Of a DNA stretch of 64,000 bases, positions 20,870 to 29,386 are shown piece by piece; the first letter of the stretch is position 1, and each line of letters opens with the position of its first letter. The stretch comes from JBEKIK01 sp963838495 (lineage in GTDB: Bacteria; Planctomycetota; Planctomycetia; Pirellulales; Thermoguttaceae): the NCBI GenBank assembly GCA_963838495.1, contig CAWIRC010000001.1:2170001-2234000 (forward strand). The letters run 5' to 3'. The notes below the pieces were generated by a model. That model was given only the letters and a program-made list of their open reading frames with translations, was not told the DNA's origin and made no database searches. A program made the position numbers and the translations under genes.

Positions 20870-22137
20870 TTAATACACCAGCCCAAAAAGCAAGTCGTTT
20901 ACATTGGTGCCTGTCGGGCCGGTTTTAATCAGGTCGCCAAGGGCGGAAAAAAAGGATAGGCGTTGTTGTCGTCCAAGTATCGCCGCGGATCGAGCCCCAA
21001 CGCCCCCGCCCGCCGTATCGTCTCGCCGGTCACAACGGCACCGGCGGCATCGGTCGGACCGTCCAGGCCGTCGGTGGCAAAGGCGGCCATGGCGATGTTC
21101 GCCCGGCCGGCAATGGCCATGGCGGCTGCCAGCGCCGCCTCCTGATTCCGCCCGCCCCTGCCGTTGCCACGAACTGTTACGGTACTTTCCCCGCCGGCAA
21201 CATAACACCTTGGACCATTTCCCGCCCCATCGATCAGCAAGCGGGCGAATCTATTTCCCACATCACGTGCTTCGCCCTGCCAATCGTCGGCCAGGAAATG
21301 GCCTTCATATCCCAACTCTTCCGCAGCGGCGACAGCGGCTTCTCCGGCCATGCGATTGCATGCAATAAGGCGATTTTCCACGGCCCATAATGATGAATTT
21401 ACACTTTTTTCAGTGGGCGTTTGCCGTTTCAGGCACTCCAATACCGAGAAGGGAAGTATAGATTGTAAACGATATTTATCGACCACGGCCCGGGCGTCTG
21501 CCGATGAAGACGCAACCGCAACGGTGGGCCCGGAGGCAACTATATCCAAGGCGTTGCCCACCACGTCCGAAAGGATCAAGCCCAAGACCCGGGCCGGACG
21601 GGCCAGCCGGGCCAGGCCGCCGCCCTTAACTTGCGAGAGCCGGGCGCGGATGCAGTTGATCTCGTGGATTGTCGCCCCGCATTTAAGCAAAATATCCGTG
21701 GTGGTCTGCAAATCGGCCAGGCTCAAGCCCGGCTGGGGCAATTCGAGCAAGGCCGATCCGCCACCCGAGATCAAGGCAAGCACCAAATCTTCCTCAGACG
21801 CTCGGGCCAAAAGATCTGCCACAGCCTGCCCAGCGGCAATGCTGCCCTGCGTTGGAACAGGATGCCCGCCGGCGAAAAACCCAATGCGCTTATCTGCCCG
21901 CGTCGGCGGAACCGGCACGCTTACAACCCCGGCCGAAAGCCGGTCGTCTAAAATATCAACCGCGGCCTCGGTCATAGCTACCCCAGCCTTGCCCGCGCCC
22001 ACGACAAAAACTTTTTTTGCACGATCGAAGTCGGACGACGAAAAGGAACGCCTCACCGCGTCGCCCGGATCGACCGCCCGCAAGGCGGCGGCATACAATG
22101 CATCAAAATGAAGTCTGTGCTGACTGAAAACTGGCAC
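20870..22137 (-). CDS. Glycerate 2-kinase, MOFRL/DUF4147 family
   Basis: The protein shows the family blocks VFVVGAGKAGVAM near the N-terminus, GGHPVPTQGSIAAGQ, LISGGGSALLELP, INCIRARLSQVKGGGLARLA and the C-terminal MOFRL part (GGESTVTVRGNGRGGRNQE, AFATDGLDGPTDAAGA). The family phosphorylates D-glycerate to 2-phosphoglycerate in the cytoplasm, in glyoxylate or sugar-acid breakdown. Near 20945 the frame breaks in a run of seven A bases. The other frame supplies the expected end, SALGDLIKTGPTGTNVNDL, stopping at 20870. Corrected length is about 422 residues, normal for the family. A 73-residue conserved small protein precedes it by 5 bases and is probably co-transcribed. Confidence 0.9.
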
Positions 22138-22142
22138 GACAC

Positions 22143-22364
22143 TTAGGCGGGTTGCGACGCTGATACTCTTTCAATACTTGCTATGTGAAGCAACGAGCAT
22201 GGGATAACGCGGTCCGAATCGGGTACGCCAATAATCAAAGTGGATTTGAGAAGAATCGCAAATTCGGGATGAGGAATCCGATGTACATCGCCGTTGGAAA
22301 GCCGAACTTCCAGCGGTTCAAAGGGTTGACGGCGCAATAATTCTCGGATGGTTTCGGCATTCAT
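22143..22364 (-). CDS. Small conserved protein of unknown function
   Basis: This 73-residue protein (MNAETIRELLRRQPFEPLEV, then RLSNGDVHRIPHPEFA) belongs to a type often seen in planctomycete genomes, with a strand-turn-strand look and the phrase FEPLEVRLSNGD. No catalytic motif, membrane segment or signal is visible. It lies 5 bases upstream of the glycerate kinase and 78 bases downstream of rho on the same strand. I know no function. Confidence 0.7.
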   Translation of the reverse strand: MNAETIRELLRRQPFEPLEVRLSNGDVHRIPHPEFAILLKSTLIIGVPDSDRVIPCSLLHIASIERVSASQPA

Positions 22365-22441
22365 ACCATATACCTTTTAGAGAATAAGTGACACCTCCCA
22401 GAATATTATACCATCGCCCGCTATCAATCGTCCACCGCCCG

Positions 22442-23719
22442 CTAATCGATATTCTTCGAGCCGCTTATAAGATTGATGAATTCCTTGTTCGACTTGAACT
22501 TGGCCAGCTTCTGGGTCAGTTGTTCCATGGCGTCCACCGGGTGCATGGTCGATAGCGTGCGGCGCAAAAGCGTAATGGCGTGCAGCATGTCGGGCGGCAG
22601 AAGTTTTTCCTCGCGCCGCGTGCCCGACTGGCTGATGTCGATGGCCGGCCATACGCGGCGGTCGGCCAGCTTGCGATCCAACACCAGTTCCATGTTGCCC
22701 GTGCCCTTGAACTCCTGGAATATGAGTTCGTCCATGCGGCTGCCGGTGTCGATAAGCGCGGTTCCGACGACAGTCAGCGATCCGCCTTCCTCGAACAGGC
22801 GTGCGGTGGCGAAGAGTTTTTTGGGGATGTCCATGGCCTTGATGTCCACCCCGCCGCTCATGGTCCGGCCGGTATTGCCCACCCATTTGTTAAAGGCCCG
22901 GGCCAGGCGGGTAATGGAATCCAACAGCAGAACCACGTCCTTGCCCATTTCGGCCAGGCGCTTGCAGCGTTCCACCACCAGTTGCGAAAGCCGGACGTGG
23001 CTTTCGATTTCGCGGTCTAGGCTGGAGGCCACCACTTCGCCGTTGACTGCCCGGCGCATGTCGGTCACTTCCTCGGGGCGTTCGTCGATTAAAAGCACAA
23101 TGAGTTTAACGTCGGGGTAGTTGGTGGAGATGCCTAGGCTGATGTGCTGCAAGAGGATGGTTTTGCCGGCCCGCGGGGGTGAGACGATCAAGGCCCGCTG
23201 GCCTTTGCCCAGGGGAGTGAGCAAGTCCATGACGCGGGTGGTCAGAGGCTCGGAACCAACTTCAAGTTTGAGCCAATACTCGGGATTGATGGGCGTCAGT
23301 TCATCAAAACCCTTGACGTTTTTGTAGTTCTCGGGTGGCATGCCGTCCACATCCAGGATTTCCCGCAGCCTGGGACCCTGATTGCGCCGCGGCCCTTGAA
23401 CCATCCCGCGAATGTGCACGCCCTCGCGCAGGCCGTATTTTTCGATCATGCTGCCGGGCACGAACGGATCGGTCAGCTCCCGCATGTAATTGTTGTTCGG
23501 ATCGCGGAGGAAGCCGTAGCCGTTGGGGTGCAACTCCAGCACCCCGCCGCCGGGCTCGACCGGTCCCGGCTCGCCGTTTTCGGCAACTTCGCCTTGCGGA
23601 TTGTTGCCGTTGGTGTTTTGCACGACCCTGGGCCGGTTCTGCGGGCGATTCGCCCCGCCGTAGACCCCGCGGCCGCGGCCGCGGATGCTCTTTTTCCTTT
23701 TTCCCATGAAGTTTTGCAC
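22442..23719 (-). CDS. rho: Transcription termination factor Rho
   Basis: The 425-residue protein has an Arg/Gly/Asn-rich basic N-terminal extension (to about 50). The cold-shock-like RNA-binding domain (GVLELHPNGYGFLRDPNNNY, about 60-130) is followed by the RecA-type ATPase. Walker A is SPPRAGKT, Walker B is VVLLLDSITRLARAFN, the Q-loop region is GNTGRTMSGGVD and the R-loop is ALIDTGSRMDE. Rho loads on unstructured RNA and terminates transcription as a hexameric translocase. Two starts are possible, at 23719 (MQNFMGKRKK) and 23707 (MGKRKKS). A spacer of nearly 1 kb lies upstream, with a hairpin-rich part that may belong to a long leader. Confidence 0.97.
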   Translation of the reverse strand: MQNFMGKRKKSIRGRGRGVYGGANRPQNRPRVVQNTNGNNPQGEVAENGEPGPVEPGGGVLELHPNGYGFLRDPNNNYMRELTDPFVPGSMIEKYGLREGVHIRGMVQGPRRNQGPRLREILDVDGMPPENYKNVKGFDELTPINPEYWLKLEVGSEPLTTRVMDLLTPLGKGQRALIVSPPRAGKTILLQHISLGISTNYPDVKLIVLLIDERPEEVTDMRRAVNGEVVASSLDREIESHVRLSQLVVERCKRLAEMGKDVVLLLDSITRLARAFNKWVGNTGRTMSGGVDIKAMDIPKKLFATARLFEEGGSLTVVGTALIDTGSRMDELIFQEFKGTGNMELVLDRKLADRRVWPAIDISQSGTRREEKLLPPDMLHAITLLRRTLSTMHPVDAMEQLTQKLAKFKSNKEFINLISGSKNID

Positions 23720-24135
23720 TCAATAGACCCCTTAATTCATGCCGCGAAAATAACTGCGGCTGTATCGGGAAACATCATCACTTTCAAGAGCGGATGTTCG
23801 TTTACGCGGCGGATCAAATTCTCTCTCAGTTCGCTTCTTTACGATCTGGACTATCAACTGAGATAAACTGAGTCATTCTTTAGCGCAAGTGCAAATCAAT
23901 CATTGCCACGCGCATTTTTTTCTTTCTTCCACCAGAGGAGACGAACAGTCTCTTTTCAAGAACTCCATATATATCCCAGGATAACTATCGCAGGGATAAC
24001 AAGCATTCCTTTTCCTCGGCGCATAAAAACCAATTTCTAATACCGAGGAAATGTCTTTGCTCGCTAGTTCCGAAAGTCCATCCGGAGCAACGCGGCACAC
24101 AAGCCGCCTTCAAACCAATCAAATGACTTTCCTGT

Positions 24136-24197
24136 AGCGGAGATCTTCTCAGGCCCGAAGCCGAGAACGCTCACCTGCCGGGTGAAGCGTAAACACA
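24136..24197 (-). other. Two adjacent hairpins, possible rho leader
   Basis: Read on the minus strand, GCTTCACC...GGTGAGC and TTCTC...GAGAA with an inner GGC/GCC and UUCGG-type loop form two consecutive stem-loops. They lie about 420 bases upstream of rho. Function is unknown; a structured 5' leader of rho is one possibility. Confidence 0.3.
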
Positions 24198-24443
24198 GTT
24201 TTCATCATAGCTAAACAGGGCCCGCTGTCAAGCCTTAAGTTGCTGTTCCCCGTAACTGAAAAGCCCCTGACATTTAAATATTATATTTTTTTATCAAAGA
24301 CTTTGGTATAACTTGGCAGCACGCCAACATACATATCTCATATCTTTAAATCCGACCTCTTACTGTCGCAAATAACACTTTCCACCACATCGGGTGGTAT
24401 GCCAGGGCGACAGAGCCAGCCTTATTCCAAAGGCCGAGCAACA

Positions 24444-24486
24444 CCCGGGACTTACTTCTATAGAACCCGGTAAGTCATAAACCGGG
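24444..24486 (+). other. Nested hairpin upstream of thioredoxin-like gene
   Basis: CCCGG-GACTTAC...GTAAGTC-ATAAA-CCGGG forms an inner 7-base-pair stem directly stacked on an outer 5-base-pair stem with one 5-base bulge. It lies about 215 bases before the thioredoxin-like gene. It lacks a T-run, so it does not look like an intrinsic terminator. Confidence 0.4.
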
Positions 24487-24702
24487 ACATAACCAAGTTA
24501 TTAACTCCCTACTACTTATACTATATGGAAACTTGTGATGCAAGGCAAGGGGCGGCATTTTTCCTGGAATTCCAGAAATAGCCAGTAAAACTAACTTAAT
24601 CCGCAAAATTTCACACTATTTCCCACCTCGCCATTTCCGATAACTAATTGACGATAGTCAGGAATTACCATTTCCATCGTCTTTGAATTTGAGGCGGGTA
24701 AT

Positions 24703-26109
24703 ATGCGGAAAATAAATAGATTGCATTGGCTGGGTGCCGGGCTGCTTTTAGCCACACTCCTATTTCCTGTTCTTTCATTCGCTCAACAACCTCTTCCTTG
24801 GGAATCTAGCTTGGAAAACGCCCAACGTGTGGCCGCACAAACCAATCGGCTTGTGCTCATACATTTTTGGGCCCCTTGGTGCGGCAAATGTAAAAAAATG
24901 GAATCCGAGGTGTTTAATCAACCCGGAGTAGCCGCAATTCTGCTGACCAATTACGTCCCGCTCAAAATCAACGCCGATCAGATGCAGGACACCGCCAAAA
25001 AATTCGGCATCACCGGCCTGCCAACCGACGTCATTATTACCCCTCAAGGCCAGGTCGTAGACTTGATGCGCGGACAAATCGAGGCCACGCAATATCTCGC
25101 CCATTTGAACCAGGTCGCTTCGGCCAGGCGTCAAAGCACTGGCGAGACTGCGCAAACGCCGGCCAATATCCCTGCACGCCCGGTTGACAGACCGGCCGAT
25201 CGTCCCGCCGCCGAAACTTATGCCGCCGGCAACCAGTCAACGACCGGCGCTTCGCCCTCCGACGACCGTTATACCGATTATTATCGCCGCAATCCGGGCA
25301 ACCAGCCGGTTTTATCCGCGCAAATGCCCGCTGCCGATCCCAGCCGGCCGAGTCCCGCCCCGATATCGCCGCCGTACGGCCAACAGCAGCCGGCGGCCGG
25401 TCCTGAATTGTCCGGGCCGGCTATAACCCAATCGCCCTTAACTTCAGCTCAACAGGTGCGCGATCTTACGCCGCCCCCGGGAACAAATATTCCTCAGCCA
25501 TCGCCGCCCCCATCGCCGCCGCCATTGTCTTCGGCAATATCATCCGCAACAGTGCCGCAGCAAGCCCCTGCAAGTCCGCCGCAACAATCGCCGGCAAGTC
25601 CGCCGCAGCCGCCCGCGCTCAATGCGGTGCAGCAGCCTCCTCTGGGATTCAATCCATCACCGCCGCCGCTGGCCAATGCTAGCCCGCCGGCAGTTCCGGC
25701 TTCCAACCCGACCTTGCCCCTGCCCTCCCCCAATCCGCCCTTATGCCTGGACGGATACTGTCCTGTAAGTCTGGCGGAAAAACAGCAATGGGTCTTAGGC
25801 GACCGCCGCTTCGGCGTGATACACCGCGGCCGACTTTATCTCTTCACCGGGCCTGATGAACAACGCCGCTTCTTCTCCGATCCCGACCGCTACGCTCCCG
25901 TCATCTCCGGCAACGACATAGTCCAGGCCATGGAAAAGGGCCAGGCCGTACAGGGCATGCGCGAACACGGCGTCTTTTACAACGGCCATATCTTCCTCTT
26001 CGCCGACGAAGCCTCCTTGGAAAAATTCCGCAAGGATCCCTCCTATTACGCCGGCAAAGCCCTGGAATCCATCCAAGCCTCCAATCACGCCGGCCAGCAA
26101 TTAAGATAG
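24703..26109 (+). CDS. Secreted thioredoxin-domain protein with proline-rich linker and YHS-like C-terminus
   Basis: The 468-residue protein has a signal peptide (LLLATLLFPVLSFAQQ). Residues about 30-145 form a thioredoxin domain with redox motif W-C-G-K-C (FWAPWCGKCKKMESEVF) and cis-Pro region GITGLPTDVII. Residues about 150-345 are a low-complexity Pro/Ser/Gln linker. Residues about 350-465 contain a duplicated YHS-like unit (CLDGYCPVSLAEKQQWVLGD, RGRLYLFTGPDEQRRFFSDP, then GVFYNGHIFLFADEASLEKF). The thioredoxin part probably reduces or isomerises disulfides outside the cytoplasm. The YHS-like part may bind metal, but that is inference. This architecture recurs in planctomycetes. Confidence 0.83.
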   Translation: MRKINRLHWLGAGLLLATLLFPVLSFAQQPLPWESSLENAQRVAAQTNRLVLIHFWAPWCGKCKKMESEVFNQPGVAAILLTNYVPLKINADQMQDTAKKFGITGLPTDVIITPQGQVVDLMRGQIEATQYLAHLNQVASARRQSTGETAQTPANIPARPVDRPADRPAAETYAAGNQSTTGASPSDDRYTDYYRRNPGNQPVLSAQMPAADPSRPSPAPISPPYGQQQPAAGPELSGPAITQSPLTSAQQVRDLTPPPGTNIPQPSPPPSPPPLSSAISSATVPQQAPASPPQQSPASPPQPPALNAVQQPPLGFNPSPPPLANASPPAVPASNPTLPLPSPNPPLCLDGYCPVSLAEKQQWVLGDRRFGVIHRGRLYLFTGPDEQRRFFSDPDRYAPVISGNDIVQAMEKGQAVQGMREHGVFYNGHIFLFADEASLEKFRKDPSYYAGKALESIQASNHAGQQLR

Positions 26110-26121
26110 CAAAACGGCGCG

Positions 26122-26355
26122 TTACACAACTCGAAAATCATAAATGTTTTGCAAGCCAACCGCCTGGATGGGCGGCGCCGCCGACCCGGTGCTGTGACGA
26201 TAACTCCGCTGCCGCCGGTTGGATCGCCGCCGTGCGGAGTCCGGAATATTTTCAGAGCGATTTAGCCGACGCTCAACTTCGTCGGAAATCGCCTCGCAAA
26301 AGACCAGCAATTCTTCAGTATTCAATCGTTGTGCCAGTTCCAGATAATCGCGCAT
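26122..26355 (-). CDS. Small hypothetical protein
   Basis: The frame encodes 77 residues. The first 45 (MRDYLELAQRLNTEELLVFC, then EAISDEVERRL) look like a helical, protein-like sequence; the rest is basic and low in complexity (RRRSNRRQRSYRH). It converges on the thioredoxin-like gene with 12 bases between stops. No homologue is recognised and no domain is seen. The coherent amphipathic N-terminal helix supports a real gene, but this is not certain. Confidence 0.45.
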   Translation of the reverse strand: MRDYLELAQRLNTEELLVFCEAISDEVERRLNRSENIPDSARRRSNRRQRSYRHSTGSAAPPIQAVGLQNIYDFRVV

Positions 26356-26673
26356 AATCTAAATGCCTTTGCCTTAAGTATTTATTGTTTCACGCAGTTG
26401 ATGCCGCGATACACACCTCGAAGCTTTGCGCCAAAACTGTCAAATCATAGTTGACATCAACAGGGTGGGCAAGTAAAGGAAAACCCTAGATCCTCTTAGT
26501 CTTTTTCCTGATGCGGCCTTCCAAAAATGGAAAAAATGCAGAAAAGCACGCACTGATTGCTTGCCGGCCGATATGCTGTCGCCATGGCCAATCTTGTGCG
26601 CTTAAGAAGGACGATTTTGACCCCACCCATGCCCAAGACAATCGCAGGCGGGCATTGCACCGGCCGTTGTCAA

Positions 26674-27096
26674 CTATTGTTTTAGATACGTCTTAAAAAA
26701 GGCGATGCCGGCAAGAATCAGTTGACACGACAATATCGATAAAACAAAAACTCTAGGCATGGAATTAGATAAAGCAAGAATAGTCGCGATCAGGGCCGCA
26801 ATCACATAGCCAAATATCCAATATCGACGCGTAAAGGCCATTATGGGAAAAGAATAAATAAATCCCATTATGAGGGCCGCTATGCCTGTTAACCGTGAAC
26901 AAGGACTTCCACCTTCCGGATTTGGCGTGAGGCCGAATACCACTATAAATATTCCGCCAAGAACCAACATGAAACCATATAAAACCATTAAAACGTTCAA
27001 TATGATTCCGATTATTTTTATAAATAACGACAAAATATCGACTATGAAGCCCATAAGGCGGAGGAATCCTGTCGTTTCGTCATCAATCGTGCCCAT
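26674..27096 (-). CDS. Small integral membrane protein
   Basis: This 140-residue protein has four hydrophobic segments: about residues 16-38 (IVDILSLFIKIIGIILNVLM), 40-56, 70-88 and 95-137. It contains no charged catalytic motif. Base composition is lower in GC than its neighbours. It is the next gene downstream of the M28 peptidase on the same strand, about 60 bases after it, and could be co-transcribed. I do not recognise the family. Confidence 0.6.
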   Translation of the reverse strand: MGTIDDETTGFLRLMGFIVDILSLFIKIIGIILNVLMVLYGFMLVLGGIFIVVFGLTPNPEGGSPCSRLTGIAALIMGFIYSFPIMAFTRRYWIFGYVIAALIATILALSNSMPRVFVLSILSCQLILAGIAFFKTYLKQ

Positions 27097-27156
27097 TTAT
27101 CAGGCGAAGCCCGGCCGCTATTATAACGCATTTCATTATCATTCCGCGTTTAGAGC

Positions 27157-29122
27157 TCACGGGTTTGTCTTGTGCGGTATTTTCTCATCCATCATCGCGG
27201 CGTTGTAGACAAACGCGGCCATGATCGTGGCGGCTTGCTTCATGTCCTCGGCCTGCACACGATCATAAACGTCGCCGCTGGAATGATGCGTGCGGCTCCA
27301 GTATTCTATTGGATCCTGGATGAAATGGAAGCCCGGCAGGCCCACGGCGTCGAACGAGTCGTGGTCCGTGCCATGCACGTTGTTGAGCGAGAGCGTTTCG
27401 GCGCCGAGGTCTTTAAAAGGTTCCAGCCAGCGGCGGAAGATGGGCCGCACCGCCTCGTTGCCCTGCAAGTTAATGCCGCGTATCTTGCCCGCGCCCTCGT
27501 CGAAGTTGAAATAAACCGAAAATTTATCATATTCCCCTTGGCGGACCAGTTTGGGCTGCGATGGCGACGCGCCCGATGGGCTCTCAACGGCCGATCCATT
27601 CTTCCCTTGGCCTTTCGCTTGGCCCGCCTCCTCGGCTTTTTTCCCCTCGCTATATTTGCCGAAATGCCTGGCCACGTACGCCTCGGAACCCAACAAACCC
27701 TGCTCCTCGCCGCTCCATAGCCCGATGCGGATGGTCCGGCGGGGCTGGAGTTTAAGCGCCTTGAGAATCCGCACCGCCTCCATCGACACCGCCACGCCCG
27801 TGCCGTCGTCGGTCGCTCCGGTGCCGGCGTGCCAGGAGTCGATGTGCCCGCCCAGCATCACGATCTCGTCCTTCAGATCGCCGCCCGGAATTTCGGCGAT
27901 GGTGTTGTAGGCCATCAGGTCGTCGCTGTGGAATTGCACCTCGAGGTCCACCGTCATTTTAAGCCTTTCGCCCTGCTCGATCATCCGCACAAGCCGGTTG
28001 TATTGCTCGACCGCCAACACGATCTGAGCGGGCATGGCCGGCGCGTCAACCGACCACGGATCCCAGCGGGAAAACGACTCGTCTCCGGAGCCCCGGCCAT
28101 CGGTACTTGGAACCGACGCGGCGGCCACGAACACCATGCCCCCGTCGCCCCAGTTGCTGTTGCTGACCACAACCGCCGCCCCTTCGCCGGTAAGAAACGA
28201 GAATGCATGCGCCCGAGTTATCTCCAAATCACGTTTCAGGCCCGATCGCGCAAACATATCGGCGAAAAACGAGATTACTTGCCTGGGAATAAATAGTTCC
28301 ACCGCATTCAAGTCCAAGCGATTTCCGGCAGGGGACGGCAGGCCCTCACGCCGTCTCCTTGGCTCGCCCGGCGGACCCGCATTTGCCATTCTCAGCAACT
28401 CCGCGTCCGTGCGCCGCAGTGCCAAGGGTTCAAAATGGGCCGTGATTTCGCGGGTCGGACCAAGTAGCACGATTGCGCCTTTCAATTTCCCTTTGTACTT
28501 GTCCAGGTCGGCCTCTTTTTTCGCGTCAAAATAAACCACGTCTGCCGTGATCGGCCGCTCCAGTCCGGGCGACCATGCCTTGGGATATGCGACAAGCGGA
28601 ATGTCCTGCGGTTCGATTATCTGGGCCGAAAAACGTTTCAGCGTCCATCCTCGTCCAAACGGTCCCCATGCCTCCAGATGCGAATTGGCCAGCCCCCAGG
28701 TGGCCAGCTTGTCGGACGACCACTCGTTTGCCCGCTTCAAAGCGGGCGACCCTGTAAGACGCGGCCCAATTACGTCGGTAATGTGGCTCAACGTCTGCAT
28801 GACTTGAGAATGGTTCAAACCCTCCTCGCGAATCCGCTCGATGGCATCCTTGTCCTGTTCCGCCGCGGATGGCTCAGCAGCGGCAGTTGCGGCCGGACGA
28901 TCGCCCTTTGCTTTTGGTGCTTTGTCTGGCAGAAAATTCTGGCGCAGGTCTTCCGCGATTTGCTTGATCGCCTGGAACTGCTTTTCGATTTCTCCAATCA
29001 TCTTATCCGGCGGCGGACCCTGAGCAAATGTGATGGGAACTTCCGGCAATACAAAAACCGTTGCGGTCAACACGCCCCAGATGCACGTCAAGAAACGCCT
29101 TCCTTATGGCAAGTGTTTTCAT
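27157..29122 (-). CDS. Secreted M28-family zinc metallopeptidase with PA domain
   Basis: The catalytic domain carries the metal ligands and acid of M28 aminopeptidases/carboxypeptidases: GGHIDSWHAGTGATDDGTG (His and bridging Asp), LWSGEEQGLLGSEAY (base Glu and ligand Glu), NFDEGAG and the final His in SRTHHSSGDVYD. Between residues about 150 and 330 is a protease-associated (PA)-like insert (DKYKGKLKGAIVLLGP). The signal-peptide region is split: MKTLAIRKAFL starts at 29122 behind a GAAAGGA site. After a break near 29092 it continues as TCIWGVLTATVFVLPEVP. The enzyme probably degrades peptides in the periplasm or outside the cell. Length of about 655 residues fits PA-containing members. A Lys/Gln/Gly-rich insert near residue 500 is unusual. 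Confidence 0.9.
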
Positions 29123-29251
29123 GAGTTCTTTCCTTCTATTCAGAGATAGTGTTTCACTACAGGCGATCTTTTGCCCACGCCAAAGCCACAGATGTCTATG
29201 TTAATTGAAGGAGGGTTGCCCGGCAAGTTTTTCCGGGGACGGATATATTTA

Positions 29252-29344
29252 GCCCCCGGTGAATACACCGGGGGCCTTGGTTGCGGCCAAAGCCGCACTA
29301 GTTAATAAATGTCATTAAGCCCACGGGTTGCAACCCGTGGGTTT
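29252..29344. repeat. Two perfect palindromes after the GH95 gene
   Basis: GCCCCCGG-TGAATACA-CCGGGGGC (29252-29275) and AAGCCCACGGGTTGCAACCC...(29317-29344) are strong inverted repeats lying 40-140 bases beyond the GH95 stop codon. The second recurs at 42228-42255 and a decayed form of the first occurs near 43190, so they are dispersed repeats. They may also act as terminators. Confidence 0.7.
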
Positions 29345-29386
29345 GGCTTGATTTACTGCAAGCAACACGAAATTATTTCCTTGCTC

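Larger units (their letters stand above)
23720..24702. other. Long spacer between rho and thioredoxin-like gene
   Basis: These 983 bases separate divergent genes and must hold both promoters. I find no convincing protein gene. Two structured parts are listed separately (24136-24197 and 24444-24486). I looked for tmRNA, RNase P RNA, SRP RNA and common riboswitch signatures and saw none. Confidence 0.5.

Noticed and set aside
23900..24100. A 66-residue minus-strand frame upstream of rho
   Set aside because: It lacks a ribosome-binding site and protein-like pattern, and random frames of this length are expected in a 980-base spacer.
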